From: Pseudogracilibacillus sp.
GTDB lineage: Bacteria; Bacillota; Bacilli; Bacillales; Amphibacillaceae
Length of the DNA: 64,000 nt
Direction of reading: 5' to 3'
Assembly (NCBI GenBank): GCA_026169815.1
Contig: JAPFDT010000012.1
Span: forward strand, 62,001 to 126,000
Shown: positions 32,183 through 41,630 of the stretch, one piece after another
Layout of the letters: each line of letters begins with the position of its first letter
Position numbering within the stretch: position 1 is the first letter of the stretch
Program-made: the position numbers and the translations under genes
The notes under the pieces: model-generated
Told to the model about the DNA's origin: nothing
The model's input: only the letters and a program-made list of their open reading frames with translations
Databases searched by the model: none

Positions 32183-32695
32183 TTATCTATGATATACTTA
32201 GCCATCAATAACAATGTTTGCAGTTGCATGTCATATCCTCAGGAAATTGTAGTTATTTCATGAAAAGTAGGCGTTTAAAGTAAAATCAAATAAATGCTCC
32301 CACCCACTTAAAGTTAAATGAACCGAAAAACTCCATATAATTGAATATATACTCGATGTAACGGACGGAATTCGCCGATACTCCTGTGGAAATGCAATAC
32401 CCGGGAAATCAAAGCGAATTCCGGTAGTGAAGTCACGAACTATAACAATAAAGTTATATTCATTCACTTTTCAGAGTCTCCTTAAAGTTTACATGTGAGA
32501 CAATAGACATCCATGATAAAATTGATTTTTATTAAGAATGTAAAACATAGATTTACTAAATTTTTCTTAATAAGAGAAGCTTTTCATTAAAGATAAGCGA
32601 ACTTTATATGTTTAACCTTTATTTTTTATGCAAAACTCTTTATACTAGTCTGTACATAATATTTTAGGGAATGTAAGAATGGAGGATTTTTTTGA
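32183..32695. other. Intergenic region with an inverted repeat
   Basis: 513 bp without a convincing gene. CGGAATTCGC (32366-32375) and GCGAATTCCG (32414-32423) form a 10-bp stem around a 38-nt loop with CTCCTGTGGAAATGC and CCCGGGAAATC, which resembles a decayed Bacillaceae intergenic repeat. A 69-codon open frame on the minus strand crosses it but lacks a plausible protein. The last 100 bp should hold the mrp promoter. Confidence 0.5.
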
Positions 32696-35032
32696 ATGAT
32701 CTTTGCAGCGTTAGCACCTTTATTTATCGCTTTATTTATTCCATTATTAAGTAAAATAAAAGCTAAAATACATACAGGATTCTTTGTATTACTTGTACCT
32801 CTATTCATCTTTTTGTATTTTATACAATTTGTAGGACTTGATTTTACACCTGTGTTACAAACATATCAATGGATACCATCATTACATATTAATTTTGATT
32901 TTTATTTAGATGGTTTATCGCTATTATTTGTTTTACTTATTAGTGGAATTGGTACACTCGTTGTTTTATATTCGATTTTTTATTTAAACTATAAAGAGCG
33001 TTTACATGAATTTTATGTATATTTACTCATGTTTATGTCGGCGATGTTAGGAATTGTTTTATCTGATAATGTGTTTGTATTATATACATTTTGGGAATTA
33101 ACTTCTTTTTCATCGTTCTTGTTAATCGGTTATTGGCATTTTAAAGACCGATCACGTTATGGTGCTTTAAAATCGATGTTAATTACAGTATTAGGTGGAC
33201 TGAGTTTACTTGGTGCTTTTGTTATTATGTATGTGTTAACAGGAACAGCAAGTATCCAAGGAATGATTAATCAAGCAGATATCATTTTGAACAGTTCATA
33301 TTTACCACTTATTTTAGTGTTAGTTTTACTTGGAGCTTTTACAAAGTCAGCACAGTTCCCTTTCCATATTTGGTTACCTGATGCTATGGAAGCACCTACA
33401 CCAGTTAGTGCTTATTTACACTCTGCTACGATGGTAAAAGCTGGATTATACTTAGTAGCACGCTTTTTCCCAGTGTTTTCTAGTTATGAGTGGTTCTTTA
33501 TTACAGTCACTACATTTGGTATTATCACCCTCTGTTGGGGATCGTTTATGGCTGTTCGTCAAACAGATTTAAAAGCGATTTTAGCCTTTTCAACGATTAG
33601 TCAACTTGGAATGATTATGGCTATGCTCGGATTTGGTACAGACGTTGCTATTTTTGCCGCTGTATTCCACATTTTAAACCATGCAACGTTTAAAGGGAGT
33701 TTATTCATGGTTGCAGGTATTATTGACGTACAAACAGGTACACGAGATATCCGCCAACTCGGAAAATTGTTTACACTGATGCCAATTACTGCTACTTTAG
33801 CGTTCTTTGGTACTTTTTCAATGGCCGGAGTTCCGTTACCATTTCTAAATGGATTTTATAGTAAAGAGTTATTTTTCGAGTCAGCTATCGCGCTACAAGC
33901 ACAATCTACTGGTATCGCATCTGTGCTAGTAACAATTGTGCCTTATTTAGCGGTTGCTGGTAGTATCTTTACATTTGTCTATTCGATGTATTTATTCTTT
34001 GGTCTTTTTGGAAGAAATAAAAATAAACAATTTAACTTAAGACAAAAAATCAAAGAAGCACCAATTGGTATGCTTATATCACCTGCCATTTTAGTTCTAG
34101 GCGTTATTATAATCGGTTTAGTACCTAATTTATTTAATCAATCATTTCTACAACATGCTGCAACGAGTATTCGATCGACAGCAACAATGGAAAGTGTGTC
34201 GTTCTGGCACGGATTTTCAACACCATTTATTATGTCGTTAGTCGTTGTAATTGTAGGTGCTATTTTATTTATAACGTTATCGAAATGGCAAAAAGTGTAT
34301 GATGTGTTTCCTGGAAAATGGAGTTTCAACCGAGTTTATGATCGATCGTTAGAAACGTTAGATACATCTAGTGCAAAATGGACGAACTTTTACATGAATG
34401 GTTCTGTTCGTACTTATATGTCACTAATTTTAGGAACACTATTTACGATTTCCTTTGTATTTATGTACATTACAGATGGATTTAGTATTGACTTCTCAGA
34501 TTTAGCACCTGTTACTATTTTAGAAGTCGTCGTCGTATTATCTATTATAGTCGCAGCTGTCGGGACGATATTTACGAACAATAATGTTGCAGCAATTTTA
34601 ATTCTTGGTATTACAGGATATGGTGTGACAATTCTATTTGTCTTATACCGTGCGCCTGACTTAGCTTTAACACAGTTAGTTATTGAAACGATTACTGTTA
34701 CATTATTTTTACTTTGTTTTTATCATTTTCCAAATCTCAAAAAACGAACAGAATCTGTTACAACTAAATCAGTCAATCTTATAATATCTGTTGGGTTCGG
34801 TTTACTGATGACAATGATTGGTATTTCTGCATATAGTGGCAATGCATTTGCTAAAATATCGGATTACTTTATTGAAACCTCTCTACCAATCGGTGACGGA
34901 AAAAATATCGTAAACGTAATTTTAGTAGATATGCGAGGAATTGATACATTATTTGAGATTACCGTTTTAGGTTTAGCAGGTTTAACAGTGTTCAGCCTCA
35001 TTAAATTAAAAAATGACAAGGAGGCTAAATAA
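32696..35032 (+). CDS. mrpA: Na+/H+ antiporter subunit A (MrpA)
   Basis: A 778-residue membrane protein, homologous to the NuoL proton-channel subunit of complex I. FWELTSFSSFLLIGYWHF and GAFTKSAQFPFHIWLPDAMEAPTPVSAYLHSATM hold the channel Glu and Lys residues; the C-terminal extension (ILVDMRGIDTLFEITVLGLAG) is the MbhE-like end. Length is that of a normal separate MrpA, without a fused MrpB. First of a six-gene operon; ATG after GGAGG. Confidence 0.95.
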   Translation: MIFAALAPLFIALFIPLLSKIKAKIHTGFFVLLVPLFIFLYFIQFVGLDFTPVLQTYQWIPSLHINFDFYLDGLSLLFVLLISGIGTLVVLYSIFYLNYKERLHEFYVYLLMFMSAMLGIVLSDNVFVLYTFWELTSFSSFLLIGYWHFKDRSRYGALKSMLITVLGGLSLLGAFVIMYVLTGTASIQGMINQADIILNSSYLPLILVLVLLGAFTKSAQFPFHIWLPDAMEAPTPVSAYLHSATMVKAGLYLVARFFPVFSSYEWFFITVTTFGIITLCWGSFMAVRQTDLKAILAFSTISQLGMIMAMLGFGTDVAIFAAVFHILNHATFKGSLFMVAGIIDVQTGTRDIRQLGKLFTLMPITATLAFFGTFSMAGVPLPFLNGFYSKELFFESAIALQAQSTGIASVLVTIVPYLAVAGSIFTFVYSMYLFFGLFGRNKNKQFNLRQKIKEAPIGMLISPAILVLGVIIIGLVPNLFNQSFLQHAATSIRSTATMESVSFWHGFSTPFIMSLVVVIVGAILFITLSKWQKVYDVFPGKWSFNRVYDRSLETLDTSSAKWTNFYMNGSVRTYMSLILGTLFTISFVFMYITDGFSIDFSDLAPVTILEVVVVLSIIVAAVGTIFTNNNVAAILILGITGYGVTILFVLYRAPDLALTQLVIETITVTLFLLCFYHFPNLKKRTESVTTKSVNLIISVGFGLLMTMIGISAYSGNAFAKISDYFIETSLPIGDGKNIVNVILVDMRGIDTLFEITVLGLAGLTVFSLIKLKNDKEAK

Positions 35033-35371
35033 ATGGAAATCATTATTTGTATATTAGCAGGCATTCTATTTGCAACTGGTGTTTATAATATTTTACAAAA
35101 ACAATTACTTCGAATTGCAATTGGAACAGGGCTAATTTCACATGCTGCACATCTATTTATTTTAACGATGGGGAAATTGAAACGTGGTCAACCTCCTATT
35201 ATTGAAGAAGGAATTACAAATTATACTGACCCACTACCCCATGCACTAATTTTAACTTCAATCGTTATTAGTTTCGGTGTGACGAGTGTTGTATTAGTCT
35301 TAGCTTATCGAACGATTAATGAAAATAAGACGGATAATATGGATCAATTGCGAGGTAATGAATATGAGTAA
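35033..35371 (+). CDS. mrpC: Na+/H+ antiporter subunit C (MrpC)
   Basis: A 112-residue NuoK-like protein with three membrane helices (IIICILAGILFATGVYNIL, IAIGTGLISHAAHLFIL, ALILTSIVISFGVTSVVLVLAY). Starts at ATG directly after the mrpA stop, with AAGGAGG upstream. In the usual order mrpB would lie between A and C; it is absent here. Confidence 0.93.
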   Translation: MEIIICILAGILFATGVYNILQKQLLRIAIGTGLISHAAHLFILTMGKLKRGQPPIIEEGITNYTDPLPHALILTSIVISFGVTSVVLVLAYRTINENKTDNMDQLRGNEYE

Positions 35372-36836
35372 CTTGGTTGTACTACCTATTATAATTCCAT
35401 TATTAGCTGGAATCATAATAGCGTTCTTTCACAAAAAGCTACCTATTGCAAGGGCGCTTTCTAAAATATTTATTGTAATCAATCTAATCGTTGCAGCATA
35501 TGTAACTTATCTTGTCTTTACAAATGGAATGATAGTTCTTGAAACAGGAAGTTGGCAAGCGCCTTATGGAATCGTCTTTGTAGCAGATCCGTTGTCCGTT
35601 ATTTTAGTACTAACTACGAATATACTGACAACAGCTTGCTTATTCATTGCACCTAAACTAGTCTCAGACGTACGTGAAAAATATTATTTCTATACGTTTA
35701 CATTTTTACTAGTTAGTGGTGTATCAGGTGCCTTTTTAACAGGTGATTTATTTAACCTTTTCGTATTTTTTGAAGTGTTATTAATGGCATCATACGGTCT
35801 AATTGTTTTAGGTGGAGGTAAAGTTCAATTACGTGAATCACTTAAGTATTTACTAATCAATTTATTTTCTTCCATTATATTTGTAACGACTGTTGCATTT
35901 TTATATGCGGTTGTTGGAACAGTAAACATGGCTCATATTGCTGAACGTGTACAAGAAGTCGAACAAACTGGTGTTTTAACGACTATTGGTATTGTATTAT
36001 TCTTTGTCTTTGCAACTAAAGCGGCATTGTTTCCATTGTACTACTGGATGCCTAAGTCATATACTGTACCTAATCCAGTTGTTTCTGCATTGTTTGGAGC
36101 ATTACTTACGAAAGTCGGAATTTATTCCATTATGCGGATTTACACATTAATTTTTGTTACAGATGAGTTAACTAGTAAATTTTTCATTATTATTGCTGGT
36201 TTATCAATGCTCTTTGGAGTAATTGGTGCGTTATCAACGAATGATATTAAATTATTAATGAGTTATAACGTTATTCCATCAATTGGTTTTATTTTACTAG
36301 GTATTGCTTTAGCAAATGAAAATGGTCTTGGTGGAGCTACTTATTATTTAATGCATGATATGATCATTAAAACAGCGTTATTCCTTATCATTGGTGTCAT
36401 TGTATATGCTGCAGGTACTGCCGATTTACGAAAACTCGGAGGTTTAATTCATTATTATCCTGGTCTTGGATGGAGTTTATTTATCGCCACAGTTGTATTA
36501 GCAGGCATTCCACCTTTAAGTGGCTTTATTGGTAAACTACTTTTACTAAGAGGCTCTGTTGAAAATGGTGAAATCATTATTATCATTGTAGCACTTCTTT
36601 CAAGTTTACTTATTTTGTACTCTGTGATGAAAATTTTCATCCAAGGATTCTGGGGAGAAAAAGATGCTTCATTTAAACCAGTTTCTATTAGAGGTATGTT
36701 AGCTCCAATTATTGGATTGCTTGCTGTCTCAGTTTTCTTAGGTATTGGTGCTGAATTTGTTTATCCTTACATTAATGAAGTAGCCGTTTATTTACTCGAT
36801 CCAGAAATATACATTCAAGCAGTGTTAAAGGAGTAA
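35364..36836 (+). CDS. mrpD: Na+/H+ antiporter subunit D (MrpD)
   Basis: A 490-residue NuoM/N-like subunit with about 14 membrane helices. FFEVLLMASYGLIVLGG contains the channel Glu; FATKAALFPLYYWMPKSYTVPNP the channel Lys; LIHYYPGLGWSLF follows. ATG 35364 overlaps the mrpC stop by 8 nt, with GAGGTAATGA upstream. Confidence 0.94.
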   Translation: MSNLVVLPIIIPLLAGIIIAFFHKKLPIARALSKIFIVINLIVAAYVTYLVFTNGMIVLETGSWQAPYGIVFVADPLSVILVLTTNILTTACLFIAPKLVSDVREKYYFYTFTFLLVSGVSGAFLTGDLFNLFVFFEVLLMASYGLIVLGGGKVQLRESLKYLLINLFSSIIFVTTVAFLYAVVGTVNMAHIAERVQEVEQTGVLTTIGIVLFFVFATKAALFPLYYWMPKSYTVPNPVVSALFGALLTKVGIYSIMRIYTLIFVTDELTSKFFIIIAGLSMLFGVIGALSTNDIKLLMSYNVIPSIGFILLGIALANENGLGGATYYLMHDMIIKTALFLIIGVIVYAAGTADLRKLGGLIHYYPGLGWSLFIATVVLAGIPPLSGFIGKLLLLRGSVENGEIIIIIVALLSSLLILYSVMKIFIQGFWGEKDASFKPVSIRGMLAPIIGLLAVSVFLGIGAEFVYPYINEVAVYLLDPEIYIQAVLKE

Positions 36837-36843
36837 AGATATT

Positions 36844-37320
36844 ATGACCTTTCAAATTGTCCTAAACATGATTATTGCATTAATCTGGATGTTTTTAAGT
36901 GAAAGTTACACACTTATCACTTTCCTATTCGGATATATAATCGGTATTCTATTATTAACGTTATTACACCGATTTTTACCTGGTAAATTTTATATTAAAC
37001 CAGTTTATAAGATTATTGTTTTATGTCTCATTTTTATTAGAGAATTAATATTATCTAACTTAGAAATTGTTAAATTTGTTTATCGTAAAAAGAATAATTT
37101 CGAACCCGGTATTTTCGCATTACCTATTGAAGTTAAAAAAGATTGGGAAATTACTTTATTAGCTAATTTAATTACCTTAACTCCTGGTACATTAACTGTT
37201 GCGGTTTCAGAGGATAATACAAAGTTATTCATTCACGCAATGCATATAGATGATATTGAAGATTCCATTAATGATATTAAAAATACGTTTGAAAAAGCAA
37301 TTATGGAGGTGACAAAATGA
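36844..37320 (+). CDS. mrpE: Na+/H+ antiporter subunit E (MrpE)
   Basis: A 158-residue membrane protein: helices at about 3-60, then a soluble part with LANLITLTPGTLTVAVSEDNTKLFIHAM, the family signature. ATG after AAAGGAG; overlaps the mrpF start. Confidence 0.93.
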   Translation: MTFQIVLNMIIALIWMFLSESYTLITFLFGYIIGILLLTLLHRFLPGKFYIKPVYKIIVLCLIFIRELILSNLEIVKFVYRKKNNFEPGIFALPIEVKKDWEITLLANLITLTPGTLTVAVSEDNTKLFIHAMHIDDIEDSINDIKNTFEKAIMEVTK

Positions 37321-37628
37321 GTGCTGTATTAGAATGGACTGAAGTAATTTTACATTATACGACACTTTTATGTTTAATTGGATTAGCTGTTTCGCTCGTT
37401 CTACTCATTTATCGTATTGTAGTTGGGCCTTCAAACCCTGACAGAGCAGCATCATTAGATGTTATTGGAGTATGTGTTATGGCAACTGCAGCAATTAGCT
37501 CTATTTTACTTGTCACAACAAAGTTAAATGATGTTATTTTATTAATTGGAATTTTATCATTTATCGGGACATTAGCTTTAGCTAAATATATTGAAATGGG
37601 TGTTATTATTGAACGCGATGCTGATTAG
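37317..37628 (+). CDS. mrpF: Na+/H+ antiporter subunit F (MrpF)
   Basis: A 103-residue three-helix protein with RIVVGPSNPDRAASLDVIGV, the conserved family segment that includes the functionally important Asp. The ATG follows GGAGGTGACAAA and overlaps the mrpE stop. Confidence 0.92.
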   Translation: MSAVLEWTEVILHYTTLLCLIGLAVSLVLLIYRIVVGPSNPDRAASLDVIGVCVMATAAISSILLVTTKLNDVILLIGILSFIGTLALAKYIEMGVIIERDAD

Positions 37629-37989
37629 TATTATTATGAATCTCATCATTATCCTTTTGTTACTTTTTGGAACGTTTTTTATCTTCTCTAGTGCATTAGG
37701 TATTATTCGTTTTCCAGGTGTATTTACAAGATTACACGCAGCAACTAAAGCACCAACACTAGGTATTATTTCAATCTTGTTGGCAGCATTTTTATTCTTA
37801 TATGGTTCACATGAACTCGTTAGTGGTAAATTGCTTCTTGCTATTCTTTTTATCTTCCTATCTTCACCTGTAGGAGGACATATGTTATCAAGAGCTGCAC
37901 ATAAAAGTGGTGTTAAACCCTACTTACGTCACCGCGAAGATGAATATGAAGAATATTTAAGCAGTAAACAAGAACAACTTAATAAATAA
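37618..37989 (+). CDS. mrpG: Na+/H+ antiporter subunit G (MrpG)
   Basis: A 123-residue three-helix protein (LIIILLLLFGTFFIFSSALGIIRF, FTRLHAATKAPTLG, KLLLAILFIFLSSPVGGHML). Starts probably at ATG 37618 inside the end of mrpF; no ribosome site is evident, so coupling is likely; ATG 37636 is an alternative. Last gene of the operon, before a terminator. Confidence 0.9.
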   Translation: MLISIIMNLIIILLLLFGTFFIFSSALGIIRFPGVFTRLHAATKAPTLGIISILLAAFLFLYGSHELVSGKLLLAILFIFLSSPVGGHMLSRAAHKSGVKPYLRHREDEYEEYLSSKQEQLNK

Positions 37990-37993
37990 TAAT

Positions 37994-38030
37994 AAAACTC
38001 CTTGTGATGTTATAAATTACAAGGAGTTTT
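37994..38030 (+). terminator. Terminator of the mrp operon
   Basis: AAAACTCCTTGT and ACAAGGAGTTTT form a 12-bp stem followed by TTTTTT right after mrpG. Confidence 0.88.
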
Positions 38031-38173
38031 TTGTACAACAATATGAAAGTCTAATTTAAATACGAACCATTCAATATATTTCCATTTAAATTCTTTCCAA
38101 TGGGACAGACAACTTTATTCATCATCATCATATAGTAATAATAAGTGAAAAACTGTTTAATGGAGGTGAATGA

Positions 38174-38878
38174 GTGGGAGGTTTCTTAGCTGCCTTAACG
38201 GTACTAATTAAAGAAATGCTGTTTTTCGTATCCTATATTAAAAACAATACATTCCCGCAACCTTTATCTAAAGAAAAAGAAGCTATATACTTACAACAAA
38301 TGACTGAAGGTAATGATGATGCAAGAAACAAATTAATTGAACATAATTTAAGATTAGTGGCTCATATTGTAAAAAAATTTGATAATACTGGAGAATATAC
38401 CGAAGACCTAATATCGATAGGAACAATTGGGCTTATTAAAGGCGTAGAAAGCTTTAAACAAGGTAAAGGAACAAAGCTGGCTACATATGTCGCCCGTTGT
38501 ATCGAAAACGAAATATTAATGTATTTAAGGACTTTAAAGAAAACACGAAAAGATATTTCTATTTATAGTCCAATTGGGCAAGATTATGAAGGTAATGAAA
38601 TAAGTTTGCTTGATGTTATGGAAGCTGATACGGAAGATATTTATGAATATATGCAATTAAATATGGAGTTAGATAAATTAAAAGAACATTTTTCTATATT
38701 AACAGAGCGTGAAAAAAACGTTCTTATCTATCGTTTTGGATTAAATAACGAAAAAGAATTAACTCAGAAACAAATAGCAAAATTGTTAAACATTTCTCGA
38801 AGTTATGTATCCCGTATTGAGAAAAGAGCTTTAATGAAAGTGTTTCGCTCTTATTTTAAAAAAGAAAAAAATCTATAA
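38174..38878 (+). CDS. sigK: Sporulation sigma factor SigK (pro-sigma-K)
   Basis: A 234-residue sigma-70 family factor of the late mother cell. The hydrophobic N-terminus ([24 protein letters not shown]) is the prosequence cut by SpoIVFB. Region 2 has [17 protein letters not shown] and [12 protein letters not shown]; region 4 ends with [17 protein letters not shown] 38174 follows TGGAGGTGAATGA. The gene is continuous, not split by a skin-like element. A CATATAGTA at 38129-38137 fits a sigma-K -10 box, which would suit autoregulation (weak). Confidence 0.95.
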   Translation: MGGFLAALTVLIKEMLFFVSYIKNNTFPQPLSKEKEAIYLQQMTEGNDDARNKLIEHNLRLVAHIVKKFDNTGEYTEDLISIGTIGLIKGVESFKQGKGTKLATYVARCIENEILMYLRTLKKTRKDISIYSPIGQDYEGNEISLLDVMEADTEDIYEYMQLNMELDKLKEHFSILTEREKNVLIYRFGLNNEKELTQKQIAKLLNISRSYVSRIEKRALMKVFRSYFKKEKNL

Positions 38879-38920
38879 AAAGAAGCTAGGTTATTTTAAT
38901 TAACTAACCTAGCTTCTTTA
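38878..38920. terminator. Bidirectional terminator between sigK and mtnN
   Basis: AAAGAAGCTAGGTTA and TAACCTAGCTTCTTT form a 15-bp stem between the two convergent genes. Confidence 0.85.
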
Positions 38921-38923
38921 TAT

Positions 38924-39625
38924 TTAGTCAATGACTACCCCTTCTTTAATTAAACTCATAATTAAATTAGCAGCATTTTTTGCCGCAAGTGGTAAAAATT
39001 CATTGAAACTTATCGATGATTCAACACCTGCAATATCAGATAATGCTCGGATAATAACAAATGGAACATCATATTGATAACATACTTGCGCTATTGCTGC
39101 ACCTTCCATTTCAGCAGCTAACATAGATGGAAAATGATCTAGTACATTGTTTATTTTTTCTGGATTATTCATAAAAATATCTCCCGTACCAATTAAACCA
39201 ATTTCACTATGTATTTTCTCGTTTGTTAACGTTGATTTCACTTGCTCCACTAATGATGGGGCGGATTTAAATGTAACAGGCATACGGGGTACTTGTCCTA
39301 ATTCATAATCAAACCCAGTTACATCAACATCATGATGAACAACATCTGAACTAATTACGATATCCCCTACTTGTAAGGTTTGGCTAAATCCACCAGCTGA
39401 TCCAGTATTAATAACAACTGTTGGTTGAAATCGTTCCATTAAAATAGTAGTTGCCATTGCTGCATTAACTTTTCCAATACCAGATTGTAAAAGGACTACT
39501 TCTTTTTCTTCTATCATTCCTTCATAGAATACACTGTTAGCTACTTCATGTTTTGTATGATTTGGCATTTGTTCTAGTAAATGTGCAACTTCTTCTTCCA
39601 TTGCACCTATAATTCCATATTTCAC
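38924..39625 (-). CDS. mtnN: MTA/SAH nucleosidase
   Basis: A 233-residue enzyme that removes adenine from 5'-methylthioadenosine and S-adenosylhomocysteine. GIIGAMEEEV holds the catalytic Glu; NTGSAGG, LIGTGDIF, AAEMEGAAIAQ and RALSDIA are family signatures, the last with the catalytic Asp. GTG 39625 chosen after AGGAGAATTGTT. Downstream of yrrS. Confidence 0.95.
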   Translation of the reverse strand: MKYGIIGAMEEEVAHLLEQMPNHTKHEVANSVFYEGMIEEKEVVLLQSGIGKVNAAMATTILMERFQPTVVINTGSAGGFSQTLQVGDIVISSDVVHHDVDVTGFDYELGQVPRMPVTFKSAPSLVEQVKSTLTNEKIHSEIGLIGTGDIFMNNPEKINNVLDHFPSMLAAEMEGAAIAQVCYQYDVPFVIIRALSDIAGVESSISFNEFLPLAAKNAANLIMSLIKEGVVID

Positions 39626-39657
39626 AACAATTCTCCTCATTTACTCCATATTAATTA

Positions 39658-40326
39658 TCATGGTATGTCATTTAATTCCTCTACTTTAGTCACTAACCAA
39701 CCTTTTTCATCAACCCAATCTAAATAGACACGATGAATATTGTCCATATTCGTATCAGAGACAGTTGCTATTACTTGTTGGTCTCCACCACGACCTATCC
39801 AATATTCGATCATCTCATCTTCATCCATTTTAATGGCTTGTGCTACCGCTTGTTTAATTTCAATTCGATCAGAAGAGCCAGCATCATACGAAGTAGTATG
39901 TTCACCTGTTTGTTCTGTTCCTATTGGCTTCCAATCACCTGTATATGCTTTTTTAACATTAGGGTCATCTGAAGAAACTTCTTTTGTTGTAACTTCTTTT
40001 TCTTCTTCTTCTTTTTCTTTCTCTAATTCAAGCATTTTATCTTTTGGTTTATGATCTTTATCTTCTTCAGACTTGTCTTCTTCCTCAATCTCTTTATCAT
40101 CGTTTTCTTCATCTTGATCTTCTTTTTCTTCTTGTTCTTGTTCTGCTTCTTCTTCACTTGAAGTAACTGTATCTTCTGTTGGATTACCTTTACTTCCGAA
40201 TATAATTAATGAACTAAATATAATAAGAAATAATATTGCAAGGCTACCAAAAATTAATATTAATTTATTTTGCTTTTGACGTTTACCATGTTTATCAGAG
40301 CGAGTCGTTCGTCTATAATCTGACAT
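39658..40326 (-). CDS. yrrS: YrrS-like (DUF1510) membrane-anchored protein
   Basis: A 222-residue protein with a basic N-terminus, one transmembrane helix (about 22-43, LILIFGSLAILFLIIFSSLIIF), a very acidic Glu/Lys/Asp linker of about 80 residues and a C-terminal globular DUF1510 domain (KAYTGDWKPIGTEQTGEH). ATG 40326 follows GGGAGG. YrrS is cell-wall associated in Bacillus. Position between greA and mtnN matches. Confidence 0.85.
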   Translation of the reverse strand: MSDYRRTTRSDKHGKRQKQNKLILIFGSLAILFLIIFSSLIIFGSKGNPTEDTVTSSEEEAEQEQEEKEDQDEENDDKEIEEEDKSEEDKDHKPKDKMLELEKEKEEEEKEVTTKEVSSDDPNVKKAYTGDWKPIGTEQTGEHTTSYDAGSSDRIEIKQAVAQAIKMDEDEMIEYWIGRGGDQQVIATVSDTNMDNIHRVYLDWVDEKGWLVTKVEELNDIP

Positions 40327-40412
40327 CGTTTTCCTCCCTATCGGTGTTTTGTCTCTACAAATATATTTACTTAGTACTTTCATAAGTGATGTAAAAAGCA
40401 TGATATGAAAAA

Positions 40413-40438
40413 GAGAAACGAGTTTTGACTCATTTCTC
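40413..40438 (-). terminator. Terminator after greA
   Basis: On the minus strand GAGAAATGAGT and ACTCGTTTCTC form an 11-bp stem with one mismatch and a 4-nt loop, followed by TTTTTC. Confidence 0.75.
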
Positions 40439-40449
40439 AGTTCTTCTTA

Positions 40450-40929
40450 TTACTGCACATTAACAATTTTAACTTTAATGTCGCCACCTGGTGTTGGTAC
40501 GTCAACTTCTGTTCCAACTTCTAATCCTAATAAGCTTTTTGCCATTGGCGAGTCGTTAGAAATTTTTCCTTCAAATGGATCTGCCTCAGCACTTCCAACA
40601 ATAGCATATGTTTCTTCTTCCCCGTCTGGTAGTTCAATAAACGTTACTTTTCTTCCTAAGCTTACAACGTTCATATTTTCATCGTCACTTTCAATAATGA
40701 CAGCATAACGAATCATTTTTTCTAATTGTGCAATACGAGTTTCAACAAATGCTTGTTCTTCTTTCGCTGAATCATACTCTGAGTTCTCAGATAAATCTCC
40801 GAAGTCACGAGCAATTTTAATTCGCTCAACTACTTCAGGTCTTTTTACCGTTTTTAGTTCGTGTAATTCATTTTCAATCTTTTCTTTTCCTTCTTCTGTC
40901 ATATAAAAGCTTTTTTCATTCGTCATCAT
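40450..40929 (-). CDS. greA: Transcription elongation factor GreA
   Basis: A 159-residue protein that rescues backtracked RNA polymerase. The N-terminal coiled coil has [21 protein letters not shown] with the acidic tip; the C-terminal FKBP-like domain has [15 protein letters not shown] after AGGGGAGTTAT. yrrN, yrrO and udk, which separate it from yrrM in Bacillus subtilis, are missing here. Confidence 0.97.
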   Translation of the reverse strand: MMTNEKSFYMTEEGKEKIENELHELKTVKRPEVVERIKIARDFGDLSENSEYDSAKEEQAFVETRIAQLEKMIRYAVIIESDDENMNVVSLGRKVTFIELPDGEEETYAIVGSAEADPFEGKISNDSPMAKSLLGLEVGTEVDVPTPGGDIKVKIVNVQ

Positions 40930-40962
40930 ATAACTCCCCTTTATTTCTTTTCCCTTTTACTT

Positions 40963-41607
40963 TTATTTATTTAATTTTACACTAATCGAAACACCATCAC
41001 CAATTGGTACAATGGATGAATGGTAATTAGGATTTTGCATAAGTTCTGCATTGAATTGTTGGATTTTCTTTGTCAATGAACGTAATCTTTTTTGTTCGAT
41101 TTTTGATTCATCGACTACATATCCTTTAAATAAAATATTATCACAAACAATCATTGTTCCTTTTTTCGTTAGTGGCTGTACTGCATCAAAAAATCGTTGA
41201 TATTGTGCTTTAGCAGCATCAATAAATATAAAATCAAATGTTTGTTCATTCGCCACCAATTCAGCGATTACTTCTAACGCATCACCTTGCAATTGTACAA
41301 TAGAAGACTCTTTTTGATGTTTAGCTATATTACTTTGTGCAAGTTCGTACATTTTTACATCTTTTTCAATTGTTGTCAACCTTGCTGCAGGGTTTGCATC
41401 TAACATTCGTAAAGCAGAATAGCCTATTGCTGTACCTAATTCTAAAATTGTTTCTGGTTGATGAATGCGGACAAGTTGCGTTAAAAAGTTCATACTTACT
41501 GGTTCCATAATTGGTACGCGATGTTCTTTAGCGAAAGCTTCTAATGCTTCAAAATCATCTGTTCGTTTTGTTACGTGCTCCGTTAAATATTGTTCTAGGT
41601 TATTCAT
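40963..41607 (-). CDS. yrrM: O-methyltransferase YrrM (TrmR-like)
   Basis: A 214-residue SAM-dependent O-methyltransferase. ILELGTAIGYSALRM is SAM motif I; FDFIFIDAAKAQY and GTMIVCDNILFKG follow. B. subtilis YrrM (TrmR) methylates 5-hydroxyuridine at the tRNA wobble position; orthology is inferred from place and length. ATG after TGGAGC. Confidence 0.9.
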   Translation of the reverse strand: MNNLEQYLTEHVTKRTDDFEALEAFAKEHRVPIMEPVSMNFLTQLVRIHQPETILELGTAIGYSALRMLDANPAARLTTIEKDVKMYELAQSNIAKHQKESSIVQLQGDALEVIAELVANEQTFDFIFIDAAKAQYQRFFDAVQPLTKKGTMIVCDNILFKGYVVDESKIEQKRLRSLTKKIQQFNAELMQNPNYHSSIVPIGDGVSISVKLNK

Positions 41608-41630
41608 ATGTGCTAGCTCCAGTTTTTATT

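Noticed and set aside
32258-32467. 69-codon open frame on the minus strand between sda and mrpA
   Set aside because: Crosses an inverted repeat, has no convincing ribosome site and encodes no recognisable protein; treated as chance.
32696-35032. Possible MrpA-MrpB fusion to explain missing mrpB
   Set aside because: MrpA is 778 residues and ends with the normal C-terminal MbhE-like segment; no extra MrpB domain follows.
38174-38878. Possible skin-like element splitting sigK
   Set aside because: The sigK frame is continuous from prosequence to region 4.
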